Shown one piece after another: positions 25,404 through 33,245 of a stretch of DNA of 64,000 nt (positions are counted from its first letter, which is position 1; the number at the start of each line of letters is the position of its first letter). The notes below the pieces were generated by a model. The model searched no databases. It was not told the origin of the DNA and saw only the letters and a list, made by a program, of their open reading frames with translations. Origin of the DNA: Nonomuraea dietziae (GTDB lineage Bacteria; Actinomycetota; Actinomycetes; Streptosporangiales; Streptosporangiaceae); NCBI RefSeq assembly GCF_014195505.1, contig NZ_JACIBV010000001.1, positions 7,130,001-7,194,000 on the forward strand, written 5' to 3'. The position numbers and the translations under genes were made by a program.

Positions 25404-26137
25404 ACGCCATCACGCTCGCCATGGCGACACGCGACCTGCTCACGGGGGAGGCCCACGGCGTCAACGAGGACGTCGAGCTCCCTCTGGCCAGCGTCGGCAA
25501 GCTGCTGCTGCTGGCAGAGGTGGCGATGAGCATCGAGGGCGGCATCCTGGGCGCGGACGAGCCCGTCGAGCTGCTCGACGACGACTACTGCGCAGGGTCC
25601 GGGCTGCTGACCTCGCTCGCGAACAGGGCGTGGACCGTCGGCGACCTCGCCCTGCTCACCGCCGCGATCAGCGACAACACCGCGACCAACGCGCTGCTGC
25701 GCAGGGTCGGCGTGGAGCGCGTCAACGCCGCGGCCGCCGCGCTCGGCCTGTCGAGGACCAGGCTGCTCGACCGTGTCAGGGAGCCCAGGGGCCCCGAGCA
25801 CCCGCCGACCTTCGCCATCGGCACCGCGGCCGAGCTGGTCTCGCTGGCCGTCCTGGTCAGCGGCGAGGAGGGCTGGCAGGTGCTCATGCGCGGCTGGATG
25901 CGGCAGAACACCGACCACAGCCTCGTGCCCGCTCTGGTCAGGCACGACCCGGAGGGCGGCTGGCTGGCCAACAAGACCGGCACGGACGACGGCGTCAGGA
26001 CCGACGTCGGGATCATGTCAGGACGGGTGGCCTACGCGGTGCTCGCCTGCGGGCCGCCCGGCAGCGACCACGAGCTGGCCACCGCCGTACGGCAGGCGGG
26101 GCTGGCCCTCGCCTCACCTGAGCGCGGGCTCCAGTGA
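25400..26137 (+). CDS. Class A beta-lactamase-like serine hydrolase
   Basis: 245 residues from GTG 25400, overlapping the D-aminoacylase stop by 4 bp. It has the three class A motifs: S-x-x-K in LPLASVGKLLLL, S-D-N in TAAISDNTATNALL, and K-T-G in WLANKTGTDDGVRTDVG. A signal peptide is absent, so unlike resistance beta-lactamases it seems cytoplasmic. Its position at the end of an N-acyl-D-amino-acid operon suggests it cleaves D-amino-acid-containing amides or peptides. It overlaps the convergent LysR gene by 24 bp. Confidence 0.88.
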   Translation: MNAITLAMATRDLLTGEAHGVNEDVELPLASVGKLLLLAEVAMSIEGGILGADEPVELLDDDYCAGSGLLTSLANRAWTVGDLALLTAAISDNTATNALLRRVGVERVNAAAAALGLSRTRLLDRVREPRGPEHPPTFAIGTAAELVSLAVLVSGEEGWQVLMRGWMRQNTDHSLVPALVRHDPEGGWLANKTGTDDGVRTDVGIMSGRVAYAVLACGPPGSDHELATAVRQAGLALASPERGLQ

Positions 26138-27037
26138 GTTCCTGAGCTGGGCCGAGGCCGTGCGCAGATAGGCCAGGAACGAGATCGCGGCGGGGTTGGG
26201 GTTGGTCGGCCTTCGCGCGACGCCGATCCTGCGGAACAGGTTCGGCGTCGCCAGGCGGCAGATCTGCAGCCCCGAGGCGCCGTGCAGGCCGAGGCTCGGC
26301 ACCAGCGCCACGCCGAGCCCGGCCCGCACGAGCCCGATGGTCACCTCGTAGTGGTCGCTGCGGCAGCGGATCTGCGGGGAGAAGCCCTCCAGCGTGCCGG
26401 CCCGCTCCAGGATCGACACGGGGTGGTCGGCGCCGAACGTCGTGATCCACGGCTCGTCGGCCAGCTCCGCCAGCCGTACCTTGGGTCGCAGGCCCGCGGG
26501 GTGGCCTGCGGGCACGACGAGCAGCTGCGGCTCGTCGAACAGGTGCACCACCTCCACCCCCTCGGGGCACTTCCACGGGTCGAGGGCGTGCTCGAAGACC
26601 ACCAGCACGTCGAGCGCGCCGCGCTCCAGATCGGGCAGCAGCTCGTACGGCTGGCCCTCCACCAGGTCGAGCGCCACCTGTGGATACCTGGAGGCGAAGC
26701 GCGACAACGCGAGGGGCAGCAGCCGGTAGCCCGCGGAGGCGAAGAAGCCGATGCGCAGCTCGCCCGCGTCCACCCTGGCCTGGGCGAGCAGATCCTTCTC
26801 CGCCGCCTCGATGATGTCCACGACCTCCTGCGCCCTGAGCGCCAGGCGACGGCCCGCCTCGGTCAGGCGCAGGCTCTGGGCGTTGCGCTCCACCAGCCCG
26901 ACGCCCGCCTCCTGTTCCAGACGGGACAGCTGGTGGGAGACCGCCGAAGGAGAGAGCCTCAGCACCCTGGCCGCGCCCGCGATGCTCCCCGTCCTGAACA
27001 CTTCAAGGAGCACCCGCAGGCGATTACTACTCAGCAC
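26114..27037 (-). CDS. LysR family transcriptional regulator
   Basis: 307 residues from GTG 27037 (GGGGGC just upstream). The N-terminal wHTH is RLRVLLEVFRTGSIAGAARVLRLSPSAVSHQLSRLEQEAGVGLV, followed by the LysR substrate domain from ELRIGFFASAGYRLLPLAL to the end. The same frame is open upstream into the AlkZ-like gene, but only because of a frame break there, so a long fusion protein is not real. It may regulate the amino-acid/D-aminoacylase operon that it converges on, although LysR regulators more often act on divergent genes. Confidence 0.9.
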   Translation of the reverse strand: MLSSNRLRVLLEVFRTGSIAGAARVLRLSPSAVSHQLSRLEQEAGVGLVERNAQSLRLTEAGRRLALRAQEVVDIIEAAEKDLLAQARVDAGELRIGFFASAGYRLLPLALSRFASRYPQVALDLVEGQPYELLPDLERGALDVLVVFEHALDPWKCPEGVEVVHLFDEPQLLVVPAGHPAGLRPKVRLAELADEPWITTFGADHPVSILERAGTLEGFSPQIRCRSDHYEVTIGLVRAGLGVALVPSLGLHGASGLQICRLATPNLFRRIGVARRPTNPNPAAISFLAYLRTASAQLRNSLEPALR

Positions 27038-27087
27038 GCCCCCAGGGTAGTGACCCTTTCCTGGGGAGCCTCGGCCGGTGACCGGGC

Positions 27088-28180
27088 CTACGTCCTGGAG
27101 GGGCCCTCCGAGATCACGACGTCGTGCCGGTCCTCCGGTGCCAGGAAGGCCAGCAGCCTGCCGGCCCTCCTCGACCGCCTCGGCAGGGTCGAACGGCTCC
27201 CACCGGTGGATGGTCAGCGTCGTCGTCCCCTTCGCCCGAGCCGTCGTCCAGTCGCCCGCGGGGAACCCGTCCACCAGGATGGTCCTCGGCTGCACGTTGT
27301 AGGGGGCGAACCGCCTGAGCAGGTCCACGTGCTCGACCACCCTGGAGCGGTCCTCGTGGGAGAGGAAGAGGTTGTCGAAGTCGTACATGAACCGGACGGG
27401 CACCGGCAGATCCTCCGGCGGCAGCTCGGCGTCGGGAAGGTCGTACAGCACCCGCCCCGAGGGGTCGCGGTAGGTCACCAGGTCGAGCGACGAGACCACC
27501 TCCGACAGGCGCGTCAGCCCCGACCACGTCTGCACGTCCTTCACCCCGGCAGGGCCGAAGGCCCTCAGGTAGCGCAGCACCAGCTCGCCGGGCGTCATCG
27601 GGGGCGCCTCGAATCCCAGCCACGACGCGGCGCTGGTGTGGGCGATCGGCCCGCTCCTGCCCCACACCCCTCGCGGCGGCACCTGCACCAGCGGCACCAG
27701 CCAGCGCACGCCCTGCCCGAGCGCGTGCTGGTCGTGGCCGGGCCAGCGCTCGCCCAGCGCCCTGCCCAGCGCGGCGAACGTCATCGGCCCCCGCTCCAGC
27801 AGCGAGCGCCCGAGCCCGGCCAGCTCGTCGAGGTCGACGCCCTCCAGCTTCCTGCCGAAGGTGGAGCGCGTCATGCGCTCGGTCACGACCTGCACCAGCG
27901 GCCGTATGGCCAGGCAGTCGCGGGCGCTCACCAGGTGGATGGTCGAACGCTGGAGCGCGATGCGGACGATCTGCCTGCTCTCGAGCAGTTCGGCGGCGTC
28001 CTCGGGGCGGAAGTCCTCGATGCGGTTCCACAGGCCCGTGTACCAGGAGTGCGGGGTCTGCGCCTGCAGCCCCACCACGTGCTCGATGACCTCGATGACC
28101 GGCCTGGTGGTTCTGGTGATCAGGAGCTGCCTGTCGAGGGTGGCCCTGTTGAGAGCGCGGCGGCTGAGGACGGGATCCAT
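27088..28180 (-). pseudogene. Winged-helix DNA-binding protein, AlkZ/HTH_42 type, frame broken near the C-terminus
   Basis: From ATG 28180 the protein reads SRRALNRATLDRQLL, GLQAQTPHSWYTGLWNRIEDF, RSTIHLVSARDCLAIRPL, MYDFDNLFLSHEDRSRV and TILVDGFPAGDW, the signature of the HTH_42 (AlkZ/YcaQ-like) family, whose characterised members are DNA glycosylases that unhook interstrand crosslinks. Near 27155-27165 the family-like ending LLAFLAPEDRHDVVISEGPS continues one frame over, to TAG 27088-27090. One base too many in the GGCCGGCAGG region explains it. Without correction the frame reads on into the LysR gene. This is either decay or a sequence error. Confidence 0.75.
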
Positions 28181-28200
28181 GAGCGCAACCCTAGAGCCGC

Positions 28201-31200
28201 TTAGGAACACATCCCGCCGGGATAGGGCGTTTCAGGGAAAAGCCGCTTCCAGCCCTCTTCGTCCAGCGCGCCTCCCGCCTTGGCGCACACCGCCTTCGCG
28301 GCCATGGAGGGGTCGACGGGGCTCTCGCGCACGGTGCCGTCCTTCAGCAGCCCGATCAGGCGGGTCCCGTCGGCGCTGAAGGCGACGTCGGCGACGTCCT
28401 GCCCCAGCGGCACCCTGCTGATCTCGTGCAGCGTGGCCGCGTCCCACAGCGAGGTGTACTCACCCGTCATCGCGATCAGCTTGCCGTCGGGGGAGAACCT
28501 GATGCCGGTGCCGTACCCGGACGCCTTCATGACCGGCCGCTTCGGCCAGGTGGACAGCTCCCACACGAAGAAGAAGTCGGCGTCGGTGATGAAGGCGCCC
28601 CATCGGCTGTCGGGGCTGAAGGCGGTGGCGATGGTGCTGCCGCCTCCCGTCTCCTTGACGGTTCCGGTCGCCAGCTCGACCACGTCATCACCGGCGAACA
28701 GCCGCCTGCCGTCGGGTGTGAAGGCCAGCGGCGTTCTGGTCGTGTCGAGGGGGCCCTTGACCTGCCTGCCCTCGGGGACACTCCACAGCCTCAGCCCACC
28801 GTCGCCGGAGGTGGCGAGCAGCTCGCCGTCGGGCGACAGCGCCACGGCGAAGACCTGGCCTGTCGGCACCTCGGCGACCCTCTCGCGCGTGTCGACGTCC
28901 CAGACGGTGGTGGCCGGCTCTCCCGCCACGGCCAGCAGTCTGCCGCGCGCGTCGAAGGACAGCTCGCCCGCGACGGGCAGGTCGCCGAGAGGTCTGCGCG
29001 CCTCGACGTCGTAGAGCCTGGTCGAGGACTCCGCCCCGATCGCGGCGATCCTGCCGTCGGGCGAGAGCAGGCGCTGGGCGGGGGCGTAGGCGGACTGCGT
29101 GGTGGCGCTCAGCGCCACGGTCTCCTGCCGGGGAGACTCGGTGAGCACGTCGGAGACGTCGAGCGACAGCACCCTGCCGCCCTCGGCGGTGTAGCGGAGG
29201 GCCCTTCCGTCGGCGGAGAAGGCGAAGTCGCCCGTCGCCTTCCTGGCGGGGAAGGTGCCGAGCAGCCGGCCCTCACGGACCTCCCACAGGCGGACCTCCT
29301 GGCCGATCTCGGGCTCGTCCGGCTGCGGCTGTTCGGGCGGCCGCAGGGAGGGCGCGTCCGTCACAGGGCCGCTCCGTGCGCGCGTCACGGGGTCGACCTC
29401 CTCGGGTTCGAGCGGCTCGAGCAGGTAGCGGCCGTCAGGTGAGAAGACCAGCGGGCCCCAGACGCCGGTCCTGCGTTCGGCCAGGCTGAGGGTGGCCGCT
29501 GGCTCGCCTGTGACGGTGTGGAGGACCAGCCCTCCCTCGCCGCCACCGATCACCAGCAGCCTGCCGTCGGGGCTGAACGCCGTGGTGGGCGGGTACTCGA
29601 TCCGCATCGTGCTGACGGACGGCCGCGTCGTACGGGCGTAGAGGCGCCTGCGCCGGTCGAGATCCCACACCACGACCTCGCCCGTCACCGAGGACACCGC
29701 CGCCCAGCGGCCGTCGGGGGAGGTGGTGATCGCCCTGTCCGTCACGTCGAGCAAGGGTCCGCCGCCACCGCCGGCGTCACCGCCCGCTCGGTAGAGCCTG
29801 GTGCGGAAGCCGTTCGAGACCGACACAAGCTCGCCCCTCCCGTGGAGCGCGGGCTTGCCACCAGGCCACTCGCCCTCGATCTCGGCGCCCGACTCGAGGT
29901 TCCACACCCGCACCGCGGCCTCGTCGCCCGCGGCGTAGACCCTGCCGTCGCCGGTGAGGGAGGTCCAGGCGTCGGCGGGCACGGGAAGCCGGTGCTCGGC
30001 CGTCCGCCGCTCCGTGGACAGGTCCCATACCTCCACCTGGTCGGAGCGCTGCTTGAGCAGGCTCTTCCCGTCGTCGGCCAGCCGGTAGGCGGCTCCGCCG
30101 CTCTGCCCGGGGTCGGTGAAGGCGCCCAGGTCGGTCTGGCCGAGTGAGCGCTGCAGGGCGTTGCGCGCCTCGGGCACGGGCGCGAGCCTCCACGCCGCCA
30201 CGCTGAGCTTCATCGCGGTCCTGGGGTCGGCGCTGCGCAGGCTCTCGGCCCGCGCCGCCACCGTCCGCGCGACCGTCTCCGCCGTCTCGTGCCGGCGCTC
30301 CGCGCCCTGCCGTACGGTCACGGCCGTGACCGCCAGCACCATGGCCACGCAGGCGGCCAGGCCCGCGACCATGGCCCTGCGTACCAGTTTCCGCCTCCTG
30401 AACGGAGTGACATCCTCCGACCATGAGCGCAGCCTCGGCCATGCGTGGAACAGCGCGGGGCTGACCGGGCCTATCGAGTCGTCGGCGACCGCCACCAGGC
30501 GGCCCTCAGGACGGTCGGAGGGAGGGACGGCGATGCTCCGCCGTACGAGCAGGCCCGCCTCGGTCAGCGCGGCGACCACGGGCTCGTCCTCGACCTCGGC
30601 CAGAGGGAGCCTGCCCGGCTCGCGCATGCGCAGCAGCAGCTCGGGCAGCGCGCTCTGCTGCTCGGGCGGCAGCTCCTGGTAGACCTGCTCGGCCACCTCG
30701 CCGAGCGGGCGGGGGCCCGGCAGGTCCTCGGGCGGCCTGATCTCGGCGGCCAGGTGCGCGCCCACCGCGGGCTCGGCGCTGCCGGTCAGCCCGATCAGCA
30801 GCTCGCGCGCCGTGGGGCGGTCCTCGGGCCGCTTGGCCAGCGCCCTGGCGGCCATCGACCTGAGCGGTTCAGGCAGGTCGCCGACGTCGGGGTCGACGGT
30901 CAGCACCGCGTGCATGAGCTCGCCCAGGCTCTCCGCGGCGAAGGGGTCACGGCCCGTCGCCGCGAACAGGACGGTCGCGCCCCAGGAGAAGACGTCGGCC
31001 GGCGCGCCGGCCTCGCTGTCGGTGAAGACCTCGGGAGCGGGGCCCTGCGTCCGCGCCGTGCCCACCCCTGTGACCTTGGGGCCCTCAGGGCCGAGCAGCA
31101 GGGAGTCGGGCCCCAGGTGGCGATGGGCCGCCCCCGCGTCGTGGATGGCGACCAGCGCCGTGGCCAGCGCCACGGCCAGCCGGTGCAGCCGGTCGCCGGC

Positions 31201-31452
31201 GTAGGGACCGGCGTGCGCCACGGCCTCACGCAGGCTCGGGCCCTGCACGAACTCGCTGACCACGTAGCCGGGCCCCGACTCCACCACCCTGGCCACGCAG
31301 TGCGGTGCGACCGACGGCGCCCTGCCGCGCGCCCTCTTGATCACAAAACGTCTGCCGCCACTGTCGTAGGCGTCGAAGCACGAGCCGAGCCGCCCGGCCA
31401 GCCAGTAGCCACCCAGCCGGTCCGGATCCCCCGGGAGCAAACGCGTCGTCAC
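28201..31452 (-). CDS. Membrane-anchored pseudokinase with WD40 repeats
   Basis: 1,083 residues. Residues about 10-220 are a Hanks-type kinase fold with FVIKRARG (lysine 39 kept). The catalytic loop is HRHLGPDS instead of HRDLKPxN and the DFG site reads VTGVG, so both catalytic aspartates are gone. A single membrane helix spans about 361-380 (MVAGLAACVAMVLAVTAVTV). After it, from about residue 390 to the end, come WD40-like blades such as VEVWDLSTERR, VRVWNLESGAE, VVVWDLDRRRR and FSPDGRYLLEP. It is probably a sensory scaffold instead of an active kinase. The gene overlaps the GNAT gene by 4 bp. Confidence 0.88.
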   Translation of the reverse strand: MTTRLLPGDPDRLGGYWLAGRLGSCFDAYDSGGRRFVIKRARGRAPSVAPHCVARVVESGPGYVVSEFVQGPSLREAVAHAGPYAGDRLHRLAVALATALVAIHDAGAAHRHLGPDSLLLGPEGPKVTGVGTARTQGPAPEVFTDSEAGAPADVFSWGATVLFAATGRDPFAAESLGELMHAVLTVDPDVGDLPEPLRSMAARALAKRPEDRPTARELLIGLTGSAEPAVGAHLAAEIRPPEDLPGPRPLGEVAEQVYQELPPEQQSALPELLLRMREPGRLPLAEVEDEPVVAALTEAGLLVRRSIAVPPSDRPEGRLVAVADDSIGPVSPALFHAWPRLRSWSEDVTPFRRRKLVRRAMVAGLAACVAMVLAVTAVTVRQGAERRHETAETVARTVAARAESLRSADPRTAMKLSVAAWRLAPVPEARNALQRSLGQTDLGAFTDPGQSGGAAYRLADDGKSLLKQRSDQVEVWDLSTERRTAEHRLPVPADAWTSLTGDGRVYAAGDEAAVRVWNLESGAEIEGEWPGGKPALHGRGELVSVSNGFRTRLYRAGGDAGGGGGPLLDVTDRAITTSPDGRWAAVSSVTGEVVVWDLDRRRRLYARTTRPSVSTMRIEYPPTTAFSPDGRLLVIGGGEGGLVLHTVTGEPAATLSLAERRTGVWGPLVFSPDGRYLLEPLEPEEVDPVTRARSGPVTDAPSLRPPEQPQPDEPEIGQEVRLWEVREGRLLGTFPARKATGDFAFSADGRALRYTAEGGRVLSLDVSDVLTESPRQETVALSATTQSAYAPAQRLLSPDGRIAAIGAESSTRLYDVEARRPLGDLPVAGELSFDARGRLLAVAGEPATTVWDVDTRERVAEVPTGQVFAVALSPDGELLATSGDGGLRLWSVPEGRQVKGPLDTTRTPLAFTPDGRRLFAGDDVVELATGTVKETGGGSTIATAFSPDSRWGAFITDADFFFVWELSTWPKRPVMKASGYGTGIRFSPDGKLIAMTGEYTSLWDAATLHEISRVPLGQDVADVAFSADGTRLIGLLKDGTVRESPVDPSMAAKAVCAKAGGALDEEGWKRLFPETPYPGGMCS

Positions 31453-32012
31453 GGCAGCTTAGATGCGCCAATCCCAGGTTTGGTTGTGACCCATTCCTCG
31501 CGCAGCACCGACATCACGATCTCGTCGTGCCACCGGCCCTCCCACAGCAGGGCGTCGCGCAGGACGCCTTCCTGGACGAAACCCACCTTCTTGTACACGT
31601 GGAGAGCTCGCTCGTTGAAGGCGTAGACACCCAGGCTGACGCGGTGCAGCGGGGTGGTGGCGAAGGCGTGGTCGAGCACCAGCCTGATCGCCTCGGTGCC
31701 GAAGCCGCTGCCGGGCCTGGTCAGCATGATCCGCAGGTTGCAGGAGAGGTTGTCGGCGTCGAGCTCGTTCAGCACGATCTCGCCCACGTACTCCTCGTCG
31801 TGGCAGACGGCCAAATCGAGACGGTCGGCGTGGTCCTTGCGGGTGGCGTACCACTGGGCCAGGGCAGCCGGCTCGTCCGCGCCGGCGTGCGAGCCGGTCA
31901 GTCGCTGGAGCTCGGGGTCACGCACGCCCTCGAGCAGACCTGCGACGTGCTCGGGGCCGACGGGGCGGAGCGTGACCAGCTCCCCGACGAGGGTGGGTTT
32001 GGTGGCGAACAT
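31449..32012 (-). CDS. GNAT family N-acetyltransferase (RimJ/RimL-like)
   Basis: 187 residues. LVTLRPVGPEHVAGLLEGV is the N-terminal strand-helix, YVGEIVLNELDADNLSCNLRIML is the central sheet, and GFGTEAIRLVLDHAFATTPLHRVSLGVYAFNERALHVYKKVGF contains the acetyl-CoA pyrophosphate loop and the classic N-x-x-A-x-x-x-Y-x-K-x-G-F ending. Acceptor unknown. It sits between the shikimate-kinase-like gene (12 bp upstream) and the pseudokinase gene (4-bp overlap) in one operon. Confidence 0.88.
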   Translation of the reverse strand: MFATKPTLVGELVTLRPVGPEHVAGLLEGVRDPELQRLTGSHAGADEPAALAQWYATRKDHADRLDLAVCHDEEYVGEIVLNELDADNLSCNLRIMLTRPGSGFGTEAIRLVLDHAFATTPLHRVSLGVYAFNERALHVYKKVGFVQEGVLRDALLWEGRWHDEIVMSVLREEWVTTKPGIGASKLP

Positions 32013-32024
32013 GCGTCTTGGGTA

Positions 32025-32507
32025 TCACATGGCGTCAAGCGCTTTGTCGGCCGCTTCCTGGGGAAGCGTCGAGGTCACGTCCACGCGCAGATCGGCGATC
32101 TGCCTGAAGTAGGGGTCGCGGCGGGCCTTCATCAGGGCGGGGTCGAAGTCGGGGCGGTGGTCGCTCGACTTCATCCGCTGGGCCAGCACCTCGGGCGTCG
32201 CGTCCAGCCAGATCACGAACGCCCGCTTGAGCGCCTCGCGCACCTCCGGGCGTTCGACGGTGCTGGCGGCCGCGGTGATCACCTGGTTCTCGCCCAGGGC
32301 GCTCAGGACGTGCTCGGCCTCCCGCTCGTGCAGGACGCCGGCGCCCTCCTCCTTCGCGATCTCGGCGGCGCTCCTGCCGTACCGCTCCCTGAGATAGGGG
32401 TCGCTGTCGCTCATCGGCACGCCGAGGGCCTGCGCGAGCAGCAGCGCCACGGTGGTCTTGCCCGAGCCCATCAGCCCGACGACGACGACGGGTTTGTTTC
32501 TCGACAT
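32025..32507 (-). CDS. Shikimate-kinase-like P-loop ATPase
   Basis: 160 residues from ATG 32507. Walker A is VVVVGLMGSGKTTVALLLAQALG, followed by SDSDPYLRERYGRSAAEIAKEEG, matching the D-x-D and R-x-x-G substrate region of shikimate kinases. The usual FRxxE is replaced by LHEREAEHV. It lies away from aro genes and beside a GNAT and a pseudokinase, so it may phosphorylate another small molecule (gluconate-kinase- or AAA_33-like). First gene of the three-gene minus-strand operon. Confidence 0.82.
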   Translation of the reverse strand: MSRNKPVVVVGLMGSGKTTVALLLAQALGVPMSDSDPYLRERYGRSAAEIAKEEGAGVLHEREAEHVLSALGENQVITAAASTVERPEVREALKRAFVIWLDATPEVLAQRMKSSDHRPDFDPALMKARRDPYFRQIADLRVDVTSTLPQEAADKALDAM

Positions 32508-32544
32508 GGGGATAGAAGTTTCCTTGGCTTTAGGGAGGTATTCC

Positions 32545-32793
32545 ATGACCATCGCCGGAAGCATTTTCCTCATCATGCTCGGCGCCGTGCTCACGTGGGC
32601 TGTCGACTGGGACGTCGCCGGCCTGGACATCAACGTCGTGGGCGTCATCCTCATGCTGGGCGGCATCGCTCTGATGCTGTTCGGTCTCTACAGGGTCAGG
32701 GTGACGCGGGAGATCGTGGCTCCGGTGGAGACGGAGAGGGACAGGACAACGGTCTACGAGGAGCGACGCTACACCGATCCTCCGACGATCTAG
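32545..32793 (+). CDS. Small two-helix membrane protein (DUF6458-like)
   Basis: 82 residues from ATG 32545 with TAGGGAGGT upstream. Two transmembrane helices (GSIFLIMLGAVLTWAVDW and VVGVILMLGGIALMLFGLY) are joined by a short loop with DVAGLDIN, and the tail is charged. It resembles the actinobacterial DUF6458 proteins, whose function is unknown. It is divergent from the shikimate-kinase-like gene by 37 bp and 22 bp upstream of the ChaB gene. Confidence 0.8.
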   Translation: MTIAGSIFLIMLGAVLTWAVDWDVAGLDINVVGVILMLGGIALMLFGLYRVRVTREIVAPVETERDRTTVYEERRYTDPPTI

Positions 32794-32815
32794 AACAGCG
32801 GGAAAGGGGGCTGTC

Positions 32816-33199
32816 ATGCCAGCACGCCAGGAGATGCCGTCGACCATCGCCAGGTCCCCCAAGAAGGCGCAGGAGACGTGGATCAAGGCCCACGACTCGG
32901 CCGTCGAGACCTACGGCGAAGGCGAGCGGGCCCACCGGACCGCCTTCTCGGCCTTGAAGCACTCCTTCGAGAAGGTCGGCGACCACTGGGAGCCGAAGGC
33001 GCGTAAGGGTCCCTCCGACAAGGGCGCGACCGACCGCTCAGGACGGACCGACGAGGGCGTGGACGCCAACGCCAGCAAGGAACACCTGTACGGCGTGGCC
33101 GCCAGGCTCGGCGTCAGAGGGCGCTCCAGGATGACCAAGTCCGAGCTGGTCGAAGCCATCAAGAAGGCCAACAGGCGCGAGAGCGCCAAGTCGCGCTGA
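32816..33199 (+). CDS. ChaB family protein with C-terminal SAP/Rho-N-like module
   Basis: 127 residues. The N-terminal half, MPSTIARSPKKAQETWIKAHDSAVETYG, is a ChaB domain (first described as a regulator of the ChaA cation antiporter, now common in actinobacterial stress genes). The C-terminal SKEHLYGVAARLGVRGRSRMTK then SELVEAIKKANR is a helix-extended-helix nucleic-acid-binding module of Rho-N/SAP type. It probably binds nucleic acid. Its stop codon lies inside the strong terminator hairpin. Confidence 0.85.
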   Translation: MPARQEMPSTIARSPKKAQETWIKAHDSAVETYGEGERAHRTAFSALKHSFEKVGDHWEPKARKGPSDKGATDRSGRTDEGVDANASKEHLYGVAARLGVRGRSRMTKSELVEAIKKANRRESAKSR

Positions 33200-33245
33200 A
33201 AGCCAGGGGGATCCCGACACTCACCGGGATCCCCCTGGCTTTCAG
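33196..33245. terminator. Perfect 21-bp hairpin containing both stop codons of two convergent genes
   Basis: Arms 33196-33216 and 33225-33245 are exact reverse complements with loop ACACTCAC. The ChaB stop (33197-33199) is in the left arm and the transketolase stop (33242-33244) in the right arm. It should terminate transcription from both directions. Confidence 0.9.

Noticed and set aside
26114..28210. A single 698-residue AlkZ-LysR fusion protein
   Set aside because: The family-typical end of the AlkZ-like part lies in another frame, and the LysR part has its own start and Shine-Dalgarno. The fusion results from a one-base frame break.
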